DNA from: Hyphomicrobium_A sp963726795
GTDB lineage: Bacteria > Pseudomonadota > Alphaproteobacteria > Rhizobiales > Hyphomicrobiaceae
Assembly: GCA_963726795.1 (NCBI GenBank)
Contig: CAVSDD010000003.1
Coordinates: 248,001 to 312,000, forward strand
Reading direction: 5' to 3'
DNA: 64,000 nt
The notes under the pieces were generated by a model. That model did no database searches and was not told where the DNA came from. It saw nothing but the letters and a program-made list of their open reading frames with translations. Every line of letters starts with the position of its first letter. Within the stretch, counting starts at the first letter, position 1. This document shows, piece by piece, positions 45,982-56,223 of the stretch. The position numbers and the translations under genes were made by a program.

Positions 45982-48774
45982 TCAGCCGGTGTCGGTGCCG
46001 ATGAGCACCCGCTCGAGTTTGTCGCGGATCGCCTTCTGGCGCGGCTCGTGCACGACCTTCTTGCCGGTCAGATCGGTCACGTAGAACACGTCGACGGCCT
46101 TCTCGCCGAATGTCGTGATGTGCGCAGAGGTAATGTCGAGAAACAAGTTCGAGAGCGTGCTGGTGAGCTCGTAGAGCAACCCGGGTCTGTCACGGCCGGC
46201 CACCTCGATCACCGTGAACTGATCCGACAGCGCATTGTTGATTATGACATCGGGCTCCACTGTGAACGCCAGGATGCGCCGCTGCGGCGAACCACGCTCC
46301 GCCAGCAAGTCCTTCAGCCAGACATCACCGCGCAGCAGGCGCGCGATCATATCGCCGATGCGCCGCCCGCGGCGGTACTCGTCCTCGTCATCGGTGAACT
46401 CGCGATTGAGCAGGAACGTGTCGAGCGCGAATCCGTCCCGCGTCGTCATGATGTGCGCACCGGCGATATTGGCTCCCGCCGCGGCGCAGGCACCGGCAAA
46501 CTGCGCCAGCAAGCGGGGATGGTTCGGCGCGACCACGGTCAATTCGGTGACCGCGGTGAAAGCGTCCGTGGTCGTCTCGGTCGCGAACTGGCGGCCTTCC
46601 TTGTCGGCGCGCTGCAACAGCCTGGCGTGATCGACTTGGCGGTCGGTGTCGGTACGCAGCCAATAATCGGGGTAATGGCGCTCGATGAAGTGCTCGACTT
46701 CCGCCGGCGGCCAGTCGCTGAGCGCCTTGCGCAGCGCGCCCTGCGCCTCTGCGATGCGCTCGCTGCGCTTGCCCTGGGTGTGCCCGCCCGCCACCAGCGG
46801 CTCGGTCTCATAGTACAATGTGCGCAGCAATTGGCCTTTCCAGCCGTTCCAGACACCCGGGCCCACGGCACGGATATCGGCAACGGTAAGCAGCAAGAGC
46901 AGCTTCAAGCGCTCCGGGCTTTGCACGACGTTGGCGAAATCGCGAATGGTCTTGGGATCGGACAGATCGCGGCTTTGAGCGATGTTGCTCATGGTCAGGT
47001 GGTGCTCGATCAACCAGACCACCGTCTCCGTTTCGGCGGCGCTCAGGCCAAGCCGCGGACAAAGCCGGCGGGCGATGCGGGCGCCGACGATCGAGTGATC
47101 CTCGGTGTAGCCTTTGCCGATATCGTGCAGGAAAGCCGCAACGAACAGCGCGCGCCGATTCTGGATCGTGCTGATGATCTCGGTCGAGAGCGGAAGCTCG
47201 GCGCTGGCGCCTCCGCGCTCGATGTCGGTCAGCATGCCGACGGTGCGGATCAGATGCTCATCGACCGTGTAGCTGTGATACATGTTGAACTGGGTCATGC
47301 CGACGATGCGGCCGAACTCCGGCACGAAACGACCGAGAACGCCGGCCTCGTTCATGCGGCGCAATGACATCTCGGCGCTGGCGTCCCGAGCAATCAGCTC
47401 GGTGAAGATGCGATTGGCGTCGGGATTGTCGCGCAAATCATCGTCGATCAGCCGCAGCGACTGGCGCAGGAGCCGGATGGCATCTGGGTGCAGGAAGCAG
47501 TTGGTGTGCCGCGCCTCGGCGAAGAAGCGGATGAGGTTCACCCGGTCGCGCTTGAAGACCTCGGCGTCGGCAACGTTCAAGCGGTCGTTGTCGATGCGAA
47601 AATCGGTGCGCGTCCGGATCTGACGCCGCGCCTTCCAATTGAGCGGCCGTAGCAAACGGCCAAGACCCGGCGAGGTCTTTAATTGCTGCATCTCGAGCGC
47701 GGTGCACAGGATCGTCGTCAGATCGCCGACGTCCTTGGCGACGAGGAAGTAGTGCTTCATGAAGCGTTCGACCGCGAGCAGCCCACTGCGCTGGTTGTAG
47801 CCGAGCTGCGCCGCTAGCCACGGCTGCACGTCGAAGGTCAGCACCTCTTCCGCGCGCCCGCTGACGAAGTGCAGGTAGCAGCGGATGGTCCAGAGGAAGT
47901 CCTCGCAGCGGCGGAAGGTGGCGACCTCGTCCGGCTTGAAGATGCCGGCGGCGACCGTCGCGGCACCGACGCCCTGCCCGTAGAGGTATTTCGACAGCCA
48001 ATGCAGCGTGTGCAGATCGCGCAGGCCGCCTTTGCCGTCCTTGACGTTGGGCTCGACCTTGTAGCGGCTTTCGCCGGCGCCGCGATGGCGGTCGTCGCGC
48101 TCCGCCATCTTGGCATCGATGAAGGACCGCGCCGTTCCCGCGACGACGTCGTTGTGAAAGCGATGCTCAAAGGTGGAAAACAGCTGCGCGTCGCCGTGCA
48201 CGAGACGTGCATCGAGCAGCGCGGTGCGCACCGTGATGTCGGAGCTCATCTTGATGCACTGGTCGACCGTGCGCGTCGCGTGCCCGACCTTGAAGCCCAG
48301 ATCCCAGAGCATGTAGAGGATGTATTCGGCGACGCTCTCGCCCCACGGCGTCTGCTTGTAGGGCAGCAGGAAAAGCAGATCGATGTCGGAGCCCGGCGCC
48401 AGCAGCCCGCGTCCATAGCCGCCGGTGGCGACGATCGACATTCGCTCGGCGTCCGAAGGATTGGTCGCGCGGTAGACGTGCGCCACCGAGTAGTCGAACA
48501 GCGCGCGGATCAGCTCGTCCTGGAACTGCGAGAGGCCGGCGGCGCAGCGGCGCCCGTTGCCGTCCGCCTCGAGCCCTGCACGCGCCGCCTGCCGTGCGGT
48601 GGCGACGAGCGCTTTCAAGCGATCGAGGATCTCGGGACGCGCCTGCTGGGCGTTCCCGTGCGCACGGAAAATCGCGCTCAACTCCTCGCGCAGCTCGAGA
48701 GGATTGAAGTAGGGAGCCTGGTTCTGAACGAGCTTGTCCATGACGCCGATAATGTAAGGCACTTCGCGCCGCAT
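45982..48774 (-). CDS. glnD: [Protein-PII] uridylyltransferase GlnD
   Basis: GlnD uridylylates PII under nitrogen limitation and removes UMP when glutamine is high. The 930-residue protein has the nucleotidyltransferase site GSDIDLLFL, a PII-UTase linker domain, an HD domain (AAFLHDIGKGYTEDHSIVGA) and two C-terminal ACT domains (ELTVVAPNHPRLLAQFAG; IEVAGRDRPGLLYELTSTL) that sense glutamine. ATG 48741 (MDKLVQNQAPY) is a plausible shorter start. Confidence 0.95.
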   Translation of the reverse strand: MRREVPYIIGVMDKLVQNQAPYFNPLELREELSAIFRAHGNAQQARPEILDRLKALVATARQAARAGLEADGNGRRCAAGLSQFQDELIRALFDYSVAHVYRATNPSDAERMSIVATGGYGRGLLAPGSDIDLLFLLPYKQTPWGESVAEYILYMLWDLGFKVGHATRTVDQCIKMSSDITVRTALLDARLVHGDAQLFSTFEHRFHNDVVAGTARSFIDAKMAERDDRHRGAGESRYKVEPNVKDGKGGLRDLHTLHWLSKYLYGQGVGAATVAAGIFKPDEVATFRRCEDFLWTIRCYLHFVSGRAEEVLTFDVQPWLAAQLGYNQRSGLLAVERFMKHYFLVAKDVGDLTTILCTALEMQQLKTSPGLGRLLRPLNWKARRQIRTRTDFRIDNDRLNVADAEVFKRDRVNLIRFFAEARHTNCFLHPDAIRLLRQSLRLIDDDLRDNPDANRIFTELIARDASAEMSLRRMNEAGVLGRFVPEFGRIVGMTQFNMYHSYTVDEHLIRTVGMLTDIERGGASAELPLSTEIISTIQNRRALFVAAFLHDIGKGYTEDHSIVGARIARRLCPRLGLSAAETETVVWLIEHHLTMSNIAQSRDLSDPKTIRDFANVVQSPERLKLLLLLTVADIRAVGPGVWNGWKGQLLRTLYYETEPLVAGGHTQGKRSERIAEAQGALRKALSDWPPAEVEHFIERHYPDYWLRTDTDRQVDHARLLQRADKEGRQFATETTTDAFTAVTELTVVAPNHPRLLAQFAGACAAAGANIAGAHIMTTRDGFALDTFLLNREFTDDEDEYRRGRRIGDMIARLLRGDVWLKDLLAERGSPQRRILAFTVEPDVIINNALSDQFTVIEVAGRDRPGLLYELTSTLSNLFLDITSAHITTFGEKAVDVFYVTDLTGKKVVHEPRQKAIRDKLERVLIGTDTG

Positions 48775-48801
48775 GCCACGGCCACAGTTTCAGGAGGGAT
48801 A

Positions 48802-51688
48802 CTAGCGCTTCAGCTCTGATTGTTCGTCGTAGAGGGCCTTGAGCCGATAAAGTGCCTCAAGCGCCGTGCGAGGGGTGAGGTCATCGGGTCGCAGCTCGCC
48901 CACGGCTTCCTCGATGGGCGAGGGCGCCGGGGGAACCTCGGCGGGCTGCTGCGGGCCGGGTCTGCACGATCGACTGGGCAAACAGCGGCAGCTCGTCGAG
49001 CGCCTCGGTGCGCGCGCTCTTTTTGTTGCTGCTTTTTTCCAGAATTGCCAGGACCTCGCGGGCGCGCGCCACGACACTTGCGGGCAGCCCGGCGAGCTTC
49101 GCCACCTGGATGCCATACGAGCGATCCGCCGCGCCGGGGCGGACCTTGTGCAGGAACACGATCTCGTCGTGCCACTCGCGCACGTCCATCGTGACGTTCG
49201 ACACCCCCTCGAGACGCCGGGCAAGCGCGGTCAGCTCGTGGTAGTGGGTGGCAAACAGCACGCGCGATCTTGCCGCCTCGTGCAGGAATTCAACGGTCGC
49301 CCACGCAATCGACAGCCCGTCGAAGGTCGCGGTGCCGCGTCCGATCTCATCCAGGATGATCAGCGAACGCTCCGTGGCCTGGTTGAGGATCGCGGCGGTC
49401 TCGACCATCTCCACCATGAAGGTGGAGCGCCCCCGCGCGAGGTCATCGGCTGCGCCGACGCGGCTGAACAGGCGGTCGACCGCGCCGATGACGGCCGAGC
49501 GCGCCGGCACGAACGAGCCCATCTGTGCCAGCACCACGATCAGCGCGTTCTGGCGCAGGTAGGTCGATTTGCCGGCCATGTTGGGACCGGTGACGAGCCA
49601 GAGCCGTCCGTCGGTCATCTCTTCCGATGCTGGCGCGAGCGAAGTGTCGCTCCGGCCGAGGATGCAGTCGTTCTCGATGAACGGGCCGGACTTTGCGGCG
49701 CGCAGCGCCTGCTCGACCACGGGATGGCGCCCGCCGCGGATCTCGAACGCCTGGCTCGCGTCGACGCGCGGGCGCGTGTAGCCCTCCAAGCGCGCAAGCT
49801 CGGCCAGGCCGGCCGTCGCATCGAGCTCGGCCAGCGCGACCGCAACGGTGCTCAAGCCCGGCTCGCCCTCAATTGCGGCGGCAAGCTCGCTGAACACTTC
49901 TTCCTCGATGCTGAGCGCGCGCTCGGTCGCGGAGGCAATGCGGCCCTCGATCTCGGACAGCTCGTTCGTCGAGAAGCGCACCGCGTTCGCCATCGTCTGG
50001 CGGTGGCGGAATGTCGCCGCGTGCTCGCCTTCCAGCAGCGGCTTGGCGTTGCCCTGTGTCACCTCGACGTAGAAGCCGAGAATGTTGTTGTGGCGCACCT
50101 TGAGCGACTTGATGCCGGTCGCCTCGACATAAGTTGTCTCTAATCCCGCCATCACGCCGCGGCTGTCCTCTTTCAACCGGCGCGCGTCGTCGAGCTCGCT
50201 CCTGAAGCCTTCGCGCACGAAACCGCCGTCGCGGCGCTGATGCGGCGGATCGTCGATCAGCGCGGCGGTAAGCGCCGCGCCGAGCTTGGGCTCGACCGAG
50301 CGCAATTCGCCGGCGATGCGCCCCAGCTCTTGCGGCAATCCCATGCCCTCGCCTTCCGTGGCGAGCAGCTGGGCACACCGGGCGGCAACCGCGAGCCCGT
50401 CGCGAATGGCGGCAAGATCGCGCGGGGAGCCGCGCCCAAACGCCAGCCTCGAGCGCGCGCGCGCCAAATCGGGCGCTGCGCGCAGCTGCTCGCGAATTTT
50501 TCCCCGCAAGCCATCCTGGTCGAGCAGGTACCCGACCGCATCGAGGCGCGCATCGATCTGAACCGGATCGCACAATGGGCTCGCGAGCCGGCCTGCAAGC
50601 TCACGCGCACCCGGACCCGTTACCGTGCGATCGATGGCGGCAAGCAGGCTCGCACTCTTGTCGCCCGTAGCCGAGCGCATCAGCTCAAGACTGATGCGGC
50701 TCGCCGCGTCGATCATCAGCGTCGAGCCGACACCCGACCGCTTAGGCGCGCGCAGCACCGGCCTGCGGCCCATCTGTGTCAGGTCGACGTACTTCAGCAG
50801 CGCGCCGATCGCGGCGAGCTCCGCGCTGGAGAAGCTGCCAAAGCCGCCAAGCTCGGCGACCTTCAATTGTTCTTTCAAGGTCGCCTTGCCGGCGAGGCTG
50901 TCGAAGTAGGCCGCAGGTACCGGCGTCGCGGATGCGCCGGCGAGCCCGACCGCGCGCTTCAAGGCCTCATCGGCGAGCATCGCATCGGAAAGGATGACCT
51001 CCCCCGGTGCCAGTCGAACCAGCTCGCCCGAAACATCTGAAGCGGCGACCTCGCCGACCTCGAACTCGCCCGTGGAAATATCGAGCGAAGCGAGCGCGAG
51101 CTTGCCGGATGGAGCGCCTGCGCCCCCGGCCCGATGCAACGCGGTCAGATAGTTGCGCGCCTTCGCATCGAGGAGCGCCTCCTCCGTCAGCGTGCCGGGC
51201 GTCACGAGGCGCACGACGTCGCGCCGCACCACCGCCTTTGACCCGCGCTTCCTTGCCTCCGCCGGATCCTCGAGCTGTTCAGCAACCGCCACACGGTAAC
51301 CGAGGCGGATAAGGCGTTGCAGGTACTCGTCTGCGCGGTGAACCGGTACTCCGCACATGGGAATGTCCTCGCCCAGGTGCTTGCCCCGCTTCGTCAGCAC
51401 GATCGACAGCGCCGCCGAGGCCGTCACCGCATCATCAAAGAACAGCTCGTAGAAATCGCCCATCCGATACCAGAGCAGGCTGTCGGGATTGGCCGCCTTG
51501 ATCTCCAGGAACTGAGCCATGGAGGGGCTCGCTTCGATCGCCGCGACCGGCTCGGAGGATGTGACAGTTATGGCCGCCTGCGCAGGCTCGGCGGTCGGTC
51601 GCAATTCGTCAGCTGAATTGGCTGCGACGGGCTGGTTTGCGGCCGGCGGCACAGGCCGCTCTTTTGCGTGTGTCGGTCTGGCCGCCAT
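48802..51688 (-). CDS. mutS: DNA mismatch repair protein MutS, frameshifted near the C-terminus as read
   Basis: MutS recognises mismatches and recruits MutL. Seen in order are the mismatch-binding start (SMAQFLEIKAANPDSLLWYRMGDFYELFFDDA), the connector, lever and clamp, then the ATPase with Walker A VTGPNMAGKSTYLRQ, Walker B ILDEIGRGTATFDG and the conserved ATHYHELTALA. After LPLFAQSIVQT the frame shifts. The usual C-terminal helix-turn-helix/dimer tail (SPIEEAVGELRPDDLTPRTALEALYRLKAL) lies in another frame ending at 48802. One extra base at GGG 48958-48960 (+ strand) explains it. As read, the protein ends with about 25 missense residues at 48881. Confidence 0.94.
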
Positions 51689-51919
51689 AGGTCCCGCCCA
51701 ATGTTCCGCCCAGTATCCCCGGAAGCGCCCCGCCTTCCTGATACGACCCCGTTAACGGCAGCGGGCTACGATAGCCAGCCATTGCAAGCGGCGGAAGCTG
51801 CCAATGGACCACAGTTGCGCGCGCGACCAAGGGCAAGAAGCGCGATTGTCTCGTTCAAGCCATCGCCCTATCTTGTCCATCCACAACCAAAATAGGCCCT
51901 TCGCCAGAACAGTTTTCGT

Positions 51920-54202
51920 ATGACATCCACCAGAACTCCCAAGGCCGCACAGGCCCGCTTCACCGAACAGGAAGCCCTGCAGTTTCATTCACAGGGCAAG
52001 CCCGGCAAGCTCGAGATCGCGACCACAAAGCCGCTCGCGACACAGCGGGACCTCTCGCTGGCTTATTCGCCCGGCGTCGCCGTACCGGTTCACGCCATCC
52101 ATGAAAATCCGGCGACGGCCTACGATTATACGAACAAGGGCAACATCGTCGCCGTGGTGTCGAACGGCACCGCAATCCTGGGCCTGGGAAATCTCGGAGC
52201 GCTTGCGTCGAAGCCGGTGATGGAAGGCAAGGGCGCGCTGTTCAAGCGCTTCGCCGACATCGATGCGCTCGATTTGCTGGTCGATACCGAGGACGTCGAC
52301 GCATTCATCAATTGCGTGCGCTACCTCGGGCCTTCGTTCGGCGGCATCAACCTCGAGGACATCAAGGCGCCCGACTGCTTCATCATCGAGGAGAAGCTCA
52401 AGGAGCTGCTCGATATCCCCGTCTTCCACGACGACCAGCACGGCACTGCGATCATCGCTGCCGCGGGTCTCATCAACGCGCTCGAGCTGACGGGACGCGA
52501 CCTCAAGAAGTTCAAGCTCGTCGTCAACGGCGCCGGCGCGGCAGGCATTGCCTGTCTCGAACTGCTCGTCGCGATGGGCATGCCGCGATCGAACGTACTT
52601 CTGTGCGATACCAAGGGCGTGATCTATCAGGGCCGCAAGGACGGCATGAACCAGTGGAAGTCGGCCTACGCCGCCAAGACCAAGGCGCGCACGCTCGCCG
52701 ATGCGCTCGAGGGAGCGGACGCCTTCTTCGGCCTTTCGGTGAAGGGCGCGATGACGCAGGACATGGTCCGGTCGATGGCGCCCAAGCCCATCATCTTCGC
52801 GATGGCCAACCCCGACCCCGAAATCACGCCCGAGGATGTGCACGCGGCGCGCGACGACGCGATCGTGGCGACGGGGCGCTCCGACTACCCGAACCAGATC
52901 AATAACGTGCTGGGCTTCCCGTTCATTTTCCGCGGGGCGCTCGATGTGCAGGCCTCGACCATCAACGAAAGCATGAAAATCGCCGCCGCCGAAGCGCTGG
53001 CCGAGCTTGCCCGTGCCGAGGTGCCGGATCAGGTGTCGGCGGCATTCTTCGGACGGCGGCCGACGTTTGGACCCGAGTACATCATCCCGGCCCCGTTCGA
53101 TCCGCGCCTTATCGTCAACGTGCCGGTGGCGGTCGCGAAGGCGGCGATGGATTCAGGCGTCGCGCGCAAGCCGATCGTCGACATGGAGGCCTACATCGCC
53201 CGCCTCGAGGGCAGGCTCGATCCGATGGCCGGCTGGCTGCAGTCGACCTTCAGCGCGGTGCGCTCCGATCCCAAGCGCATGGTCTTCGCGGAGGCCGAGG
53301 AGCCGGCGGTGATCCGCGCGGCACACACGTATTTCACCCAAGGGTTCGGCCAGCCGATTCTTATCGGCACCGCCGAGGTCGTGCGCGAGCAGTTCCGCGC
53401 GCTCGGCATGGTGATGCGGCCCGAGTACGAGCTGGTCGATACGCGCAAGTCGCCCTACCTGGAGGAATTCACCGACGCGCTTTTTGCGCGCCTGCAACGA
53501 TCGGGCTATTTGCGCCGCGATTGCCATCGCCTCGTCGCCAACGAGCGCAACATCTTTGCCGCGCTGATGGTCTCGCACGGCTATGCCGATGCGATGGTGT
53601 CGGGCGTCACCCGCAACTGGACCACCGTGTTCGAGGACGTGCAGCGCGTGATGGATGCCGAGCCGGGGCGCAACGTGATCGGTGTCTCGATGGCGTTGCT
53701 GCGCGGACGCGCGGTGCTCATCGCTGACACGAGCGTGCATGACATGCCATCGGCCGAGCAGCTCGCCAACATCTCGGTGGAAGCCGCGCGCGCCGCACGC
53801 AACTTCGGCATCGAGCCGCGCGTCGCGCTGTTGGCCTACTCGACGTTCGGCCAGCCGCGCGGGGAGCGTTCCGACCAGGTGCGCGAGGCGGTGCAGATTC
53901 TCGACGAGCGGGGCGTCGACTTCGAGTATGACGGCGACATGGCGGCCGATGTCGCGCTCAACCGCGACTTGATGCGGCACTATCCCTTCTGCCGCCTGAC
54001 CGACACCGCAAACGTGCTCGTCATGCCGGCGTTCCATGCCGCTTCGATCTCAAGCAAGATGCTGAAGGAGCTGGGCGGTGCGACGCTCATCGGACCGATC
54101 CTGATCGGCCTGTCTCACCCCGTGCAGATCTGCTGGTTCGGGTCGAAGGACACCGACATCGTCAACATGGCGGCGATCGCGGCTTACAACGCCGGGCGCT
54201 AG
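51920..54202 (+). CDS. maeB: NADP-dependent malic enzyme fused to phosphotransacetylase domain (MaeB)
   Basis: MaeB decarboxylates malate to pyruvate, giving NADPH. The 760-residue protein has the malic enzyme part (YSPGVAVPVHAI, Lys in TNKGNIVAVVSNGTAILGLGN, the metal site FHDDQHGTA) and then NGAGAAGIACLELLV for NADP. The C-terminal 330 residues are phosphate-acetyl/butyryltransferase-like and usually regulatory. This fusion is the standard Gram-negative MaeB. It is divergent from mutS across a 231-bp spacer in which no clear site was seen. Confidence 0.95.
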   Translation: MTSTRTPKAAQARFTEQEALQFHSQGKPGKLEIATTKPLATQRDLSLAYSPGVAVPVHAIHENPATAYDYTNKGNIVAVVSNGTAILGLGNLGALASKPVMEGKGALFKRFADIDALDLLVDTEDVDAFINCVRYLGPSFGGINLEDIKAPDCFIIEEKLKELLDIPVFHDDQHGTAIIAAAGLINALELTGRDLKKFKLVVNGAGAAGIACLELLVAMGMPRSNVLLCDTKGVIYQGRKDGMNQWKSAYAAKTKARTLADALEGADAFFGLSVKGAMTQDMVRSMAPKPIIFAMANPDPEITPEDVHAARDDAIVATGRSDYPNQINNVLGFPFIFRGALDVQASTINESMKIAAAEALAELARAEVPDQVSAAFFGRRPTFGPEYIIPAPFDPRLIVNVPVAVAKAAMDSGVARKPIVDMEAYIARLEGRLDPMAGWLQSTFSAVRSDPKRMVFAEAEEPAVIRAAHTYFTQGFGQPILIGTAEVVREQFRALGMVMRPEYELVDTRKSPYLEEFTDALFARLQRSGYLRRDCHRLVANERNIFAALMVSHGYADAMVSGVTRNWTTVFEDVQRVMDAEPGRNVIGVSMALLRGRAVLIADTSVHDMPSAEQLANISVEAARAARNFGIEPRVALLAYSTFGQPRGERSDQVREAVQILDERGVDFEYDGDMAADVALNRDLMRHYPFCRLTDTANVLVMPAFHAASISSKMLKELGGATLIGPILIGLSHPVQICWFGSKDTDIVNMAAIAAYNAGR

Positions 54203-54214
54203 CGCGGGCGAGGG

Positions 54215-55429
54215 TTAGTCGCTTGCCAGGATCATGTTGCGCACGATCGGGTAGATCTGGCCTTCCCAGCGCTTGCCGCTGAAGACGCCGTAGTGGCCGA
54301 CGCCCGCCTGCATGTGGTGGCGCTTCAAGTGCGGCTTCAGGCTCGAGCACAAATCGTGCGCGACCGCGGTCTGGCCCAGCGCGCAGATGTCGTCGCGCTC
54401 GCCCTCCACAGTCAGCAGCGCGGTCTTGCGGATGGCCTTCAGATCGACCGGCTCGCCCCGGAACTTGAGCGTGCCGTTGGGCAGGCTTGCTTCCTGGAAC
54501 ACCCGGCTCACGGTTTCGAGGTAGAACTCCGCCGGGAGATCGAGCACGGCGAAATACTCGTCGTAGAAGCTCTTGATGGCGGCGGCCTTCTCGTGCTCGC
54601 CCTTCGCCAAGTGGTCGTAGAGCTCCTGGTGCGCATTGTAGTGCCGGTTGACGTTCATAGACACGAAGGCGGCAAGCTGCACGAAGCCCGGGTACACCTT
54701 GCGCCCGCCGCCGGAATATTTGCGCGGCACGCGCGCGATCAGGTTGCGCTCAAACCACCCCATGGATTTGCTGGTGGCGAGCTTATTGACCTTGGTCGGG
54801 TTGATGCGCGTGTCGATGGGGCCGGCCATCAGCGTCATGCTGCTCGGCTGCGCCGGGTTGCGCTCAGCTGCCATGACAGCCACTGCCGCGAGAGCTTGAA
54901 CGCAGGGCTGGCAAACGGCGATCAGGTGGGCGCCAGGACCTAGGCTTTCGAGGAAGCGGATCAGATAGTCGACGTAGTCGTCGAAGCTGAAGGGGCCCTG
55001 CGCCAGCGGGACATCGCGCGCGTTGTGCCAATCGGTGATGAAGACGTCGTGGTCGGGCAGCAGCGTGCGCACGGTGTTGCGCAGCAGCGTCGCGAAGTGA
55101 CCCGAAAGCGGGGCGACCACCAGAACACGCGGCTGCGGCGTCGAGTGGTCCTTCTTGAAATTCAAAAGCGTCCCGAATGGCAGCGTCAGCCGCGGCTCCT
55201 CGGTGACCGGAACCTCCCGGTTGCCGACCATCACGCTGTCGATGCCGTAGGCGGGGCGATGATGGGTGAGGCCGGCGCGGGCGATCAGCTCGTAGCTGGC
55301 CGAGAGATTGCGCAGAATGGGCACATTGGCCATCTGGCCCCACGTGCCAAGCATCGCCAGCTGTGTGCGCGCCATCGACTTGGCCGGCTCGACCATGTCG
55401 GTATGGGCTTGGTAGGCAAGGTAGAGCAT
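54215..55429 (-). CDS. phaZ: Intracellular polyhydroxybutyrate depolymerase PhaZ
   Basis: PhaZ releases hydroxybutyrate from storage granules. The 404-residue alpha/beta protein has the Cys nucleophile in HLIAVCQPCVQALAA, a lipase-box-like feature of intracellular PHB depolymerases, plus VLVVAPLSGHFATLLRNTVRTLLP, FITDWHNARDVP and a C-terminal His (GVGHYGVFSGKRW). ATG 55429 is the start. A 15-base palindrome 47 bases upstream may bind the PHB repressor PhaR. The gene converges with maeB at a 12-bp gap. Confidence 0.92.
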   Translation of the reverse strand: MLYLAYQAHTDMVEPAKSMARTQLAMLGTWGQMANVPILRNLSASYELIARAGLTHHRPAYGIDSVMVGNREVPVTEEPRLTLPFGTLLNFKKDHSTPQPRVLVVAPLSGHFATLLRNTVRTLLPDHDVFITDWHNARDVPLAQGPFSFDDYVDYLIRFLESLGPGAHLIAVCQPCVQALAAVAVMAAERNPAQPSSMTLMAGPIDTRINPTKVNKLATSKSMGWFERNLIARVPRKYSGGGRKVYPGFVQLAAFVSMNVNRHYNAHQELYDHLAKGEHEKAAAIKSFYDEYFAVLDLPAEFYLETVSRVFQEASLPNGTLKFRGEPVDLKAIRKTALLTVEGERDDICALGQTAVAHDLCSSLKPHLKRHHMQAGVGHYGVFSGKRWEGQIYPIVRNMILASD

Positions 55430-55475
55430 TGCGCCTTTGGGACCTCGGGGAGGCGGCGGCCGACCGCGCCCCCTA

Positions 55476-55490
55476 TTGTGCAGTGCACAA
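55476..55490. promoter_or_regulatory. Perfect palindrome TTGTGCA-G-TGCACAA upstream of phaZ
   Basis: The odd-length perfect palindrome lies in the 140-bp divergent spacer between phaZ and the GST gene, 47 bases before phaZ. It contains TGC-N3-GCA, the spacing reported for PhaR operators (CTGC-N3-4-GCAG) in other Alphaproteobacteria. Promoters for both genes must also be in this spacer. Confidence 0.5.
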
Positions 55491-55569
55491 AGGCTAGTGC
55501 ATCCTGTGGCCCATGGCGAGACCAAATTATGGGAAGGGTTTCGCCGCCTACGGATGAAGGACGGGCACG

Positions 55570-56223
55570 ATGGCTACGGCGGTACTCACGATCAGCAGCA
55601 AGAACTACTCGTCGTGGTCGTTGCGGGGGTGGCTGCTATGCAAAATGGCGGGGTTGGAGTTCGTCGAGGAGACGATGTCCTCCGATGACCCCTCGACCCG
55701 GGCCGAGCTGCTCCTGCTCTCCCCGTCGTTCCTGGTCCCGTGCCTGCACCACGAAGGCGCCAAGGTGTGGGACACGCTCGCCATCGCCGAATACCTGGCT
55801 GAATTAAACCCCGAAGCCGGGATCTTGCCGCAAGAGCGAACCAAGCGTGCCCATTGCCGCGCGGTGTCAGGCGAGATGCACTCAGGCTTTCACAATCTGC
55901 GCTCAGCGTTGCCGATGAACCTGAAGGCCCACTTTCCCGGTTTCTCGGTCTGGTCGGGGGCGCAGGGCGATATCGAGCGCGTGTGCGCCATCTGGCGCGA
56001 GTGCCTCAAGGAGTACGGCGGACCGTTCCTGTTTGGCGAATTGTCGCTGGCGGACGCCATGTACGCGCCGGTTTGCGCGCGGTTTCGCACCTATGACGTG
56101 AAGCTCGATCGTAGCTGCGCTGCCTACCGCGATGAAATCCTGAGCTGGCCGGTGATGGAAGAATGGATCGCCGCCGCGCAGCTCGAACCCGACGAGCTGG
56201 AAGAGCTCGACGTCGAGTTCTAA
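55570..56223 (+). CDS. Glutathione S-transferase family protein
   Basis: The 217-residue protein has a thioredoxin-like N-terminal half (LTISSKNYSSWSLRGWLLCKMAGLEFVEE, then PSFLVPCLHHEGAKVWDTLAIAEYLAE, with the cis-Pro region altered but the E-Y-L glutathione contact present). A helical C-terminal domain follows (LFGELSLADAMYAPVCARF). Ser in SSWSLRG is the expected catalytic residue for this soluble GST group. The substrate is unknown. Confidence 0.88.
   Translation: MATAVLTISSKNYSSWSLRGWLLCKMAGLEFVEETMSSDDPSTRAELLLLSPSFLVPCLHHEGAKVWDTLAIAEYLAELNPEAGILPQERTKRAHCRAVSGEMHSGFHNLRSALPMNLKAHFPGFSVWSGAQGDIERVCAIWRECLKEYGGPFLFGELSLADAMYAPVCARFRTYDVKLDRSCAAYRDEILSWPVMEEWIAAAQLEPDELEELDVEF

Noticed and set aside
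46048..47367. 439-codon open frame opposite glnD
   Set aside because: Antisense shadow of glnD with no recognisable motif.
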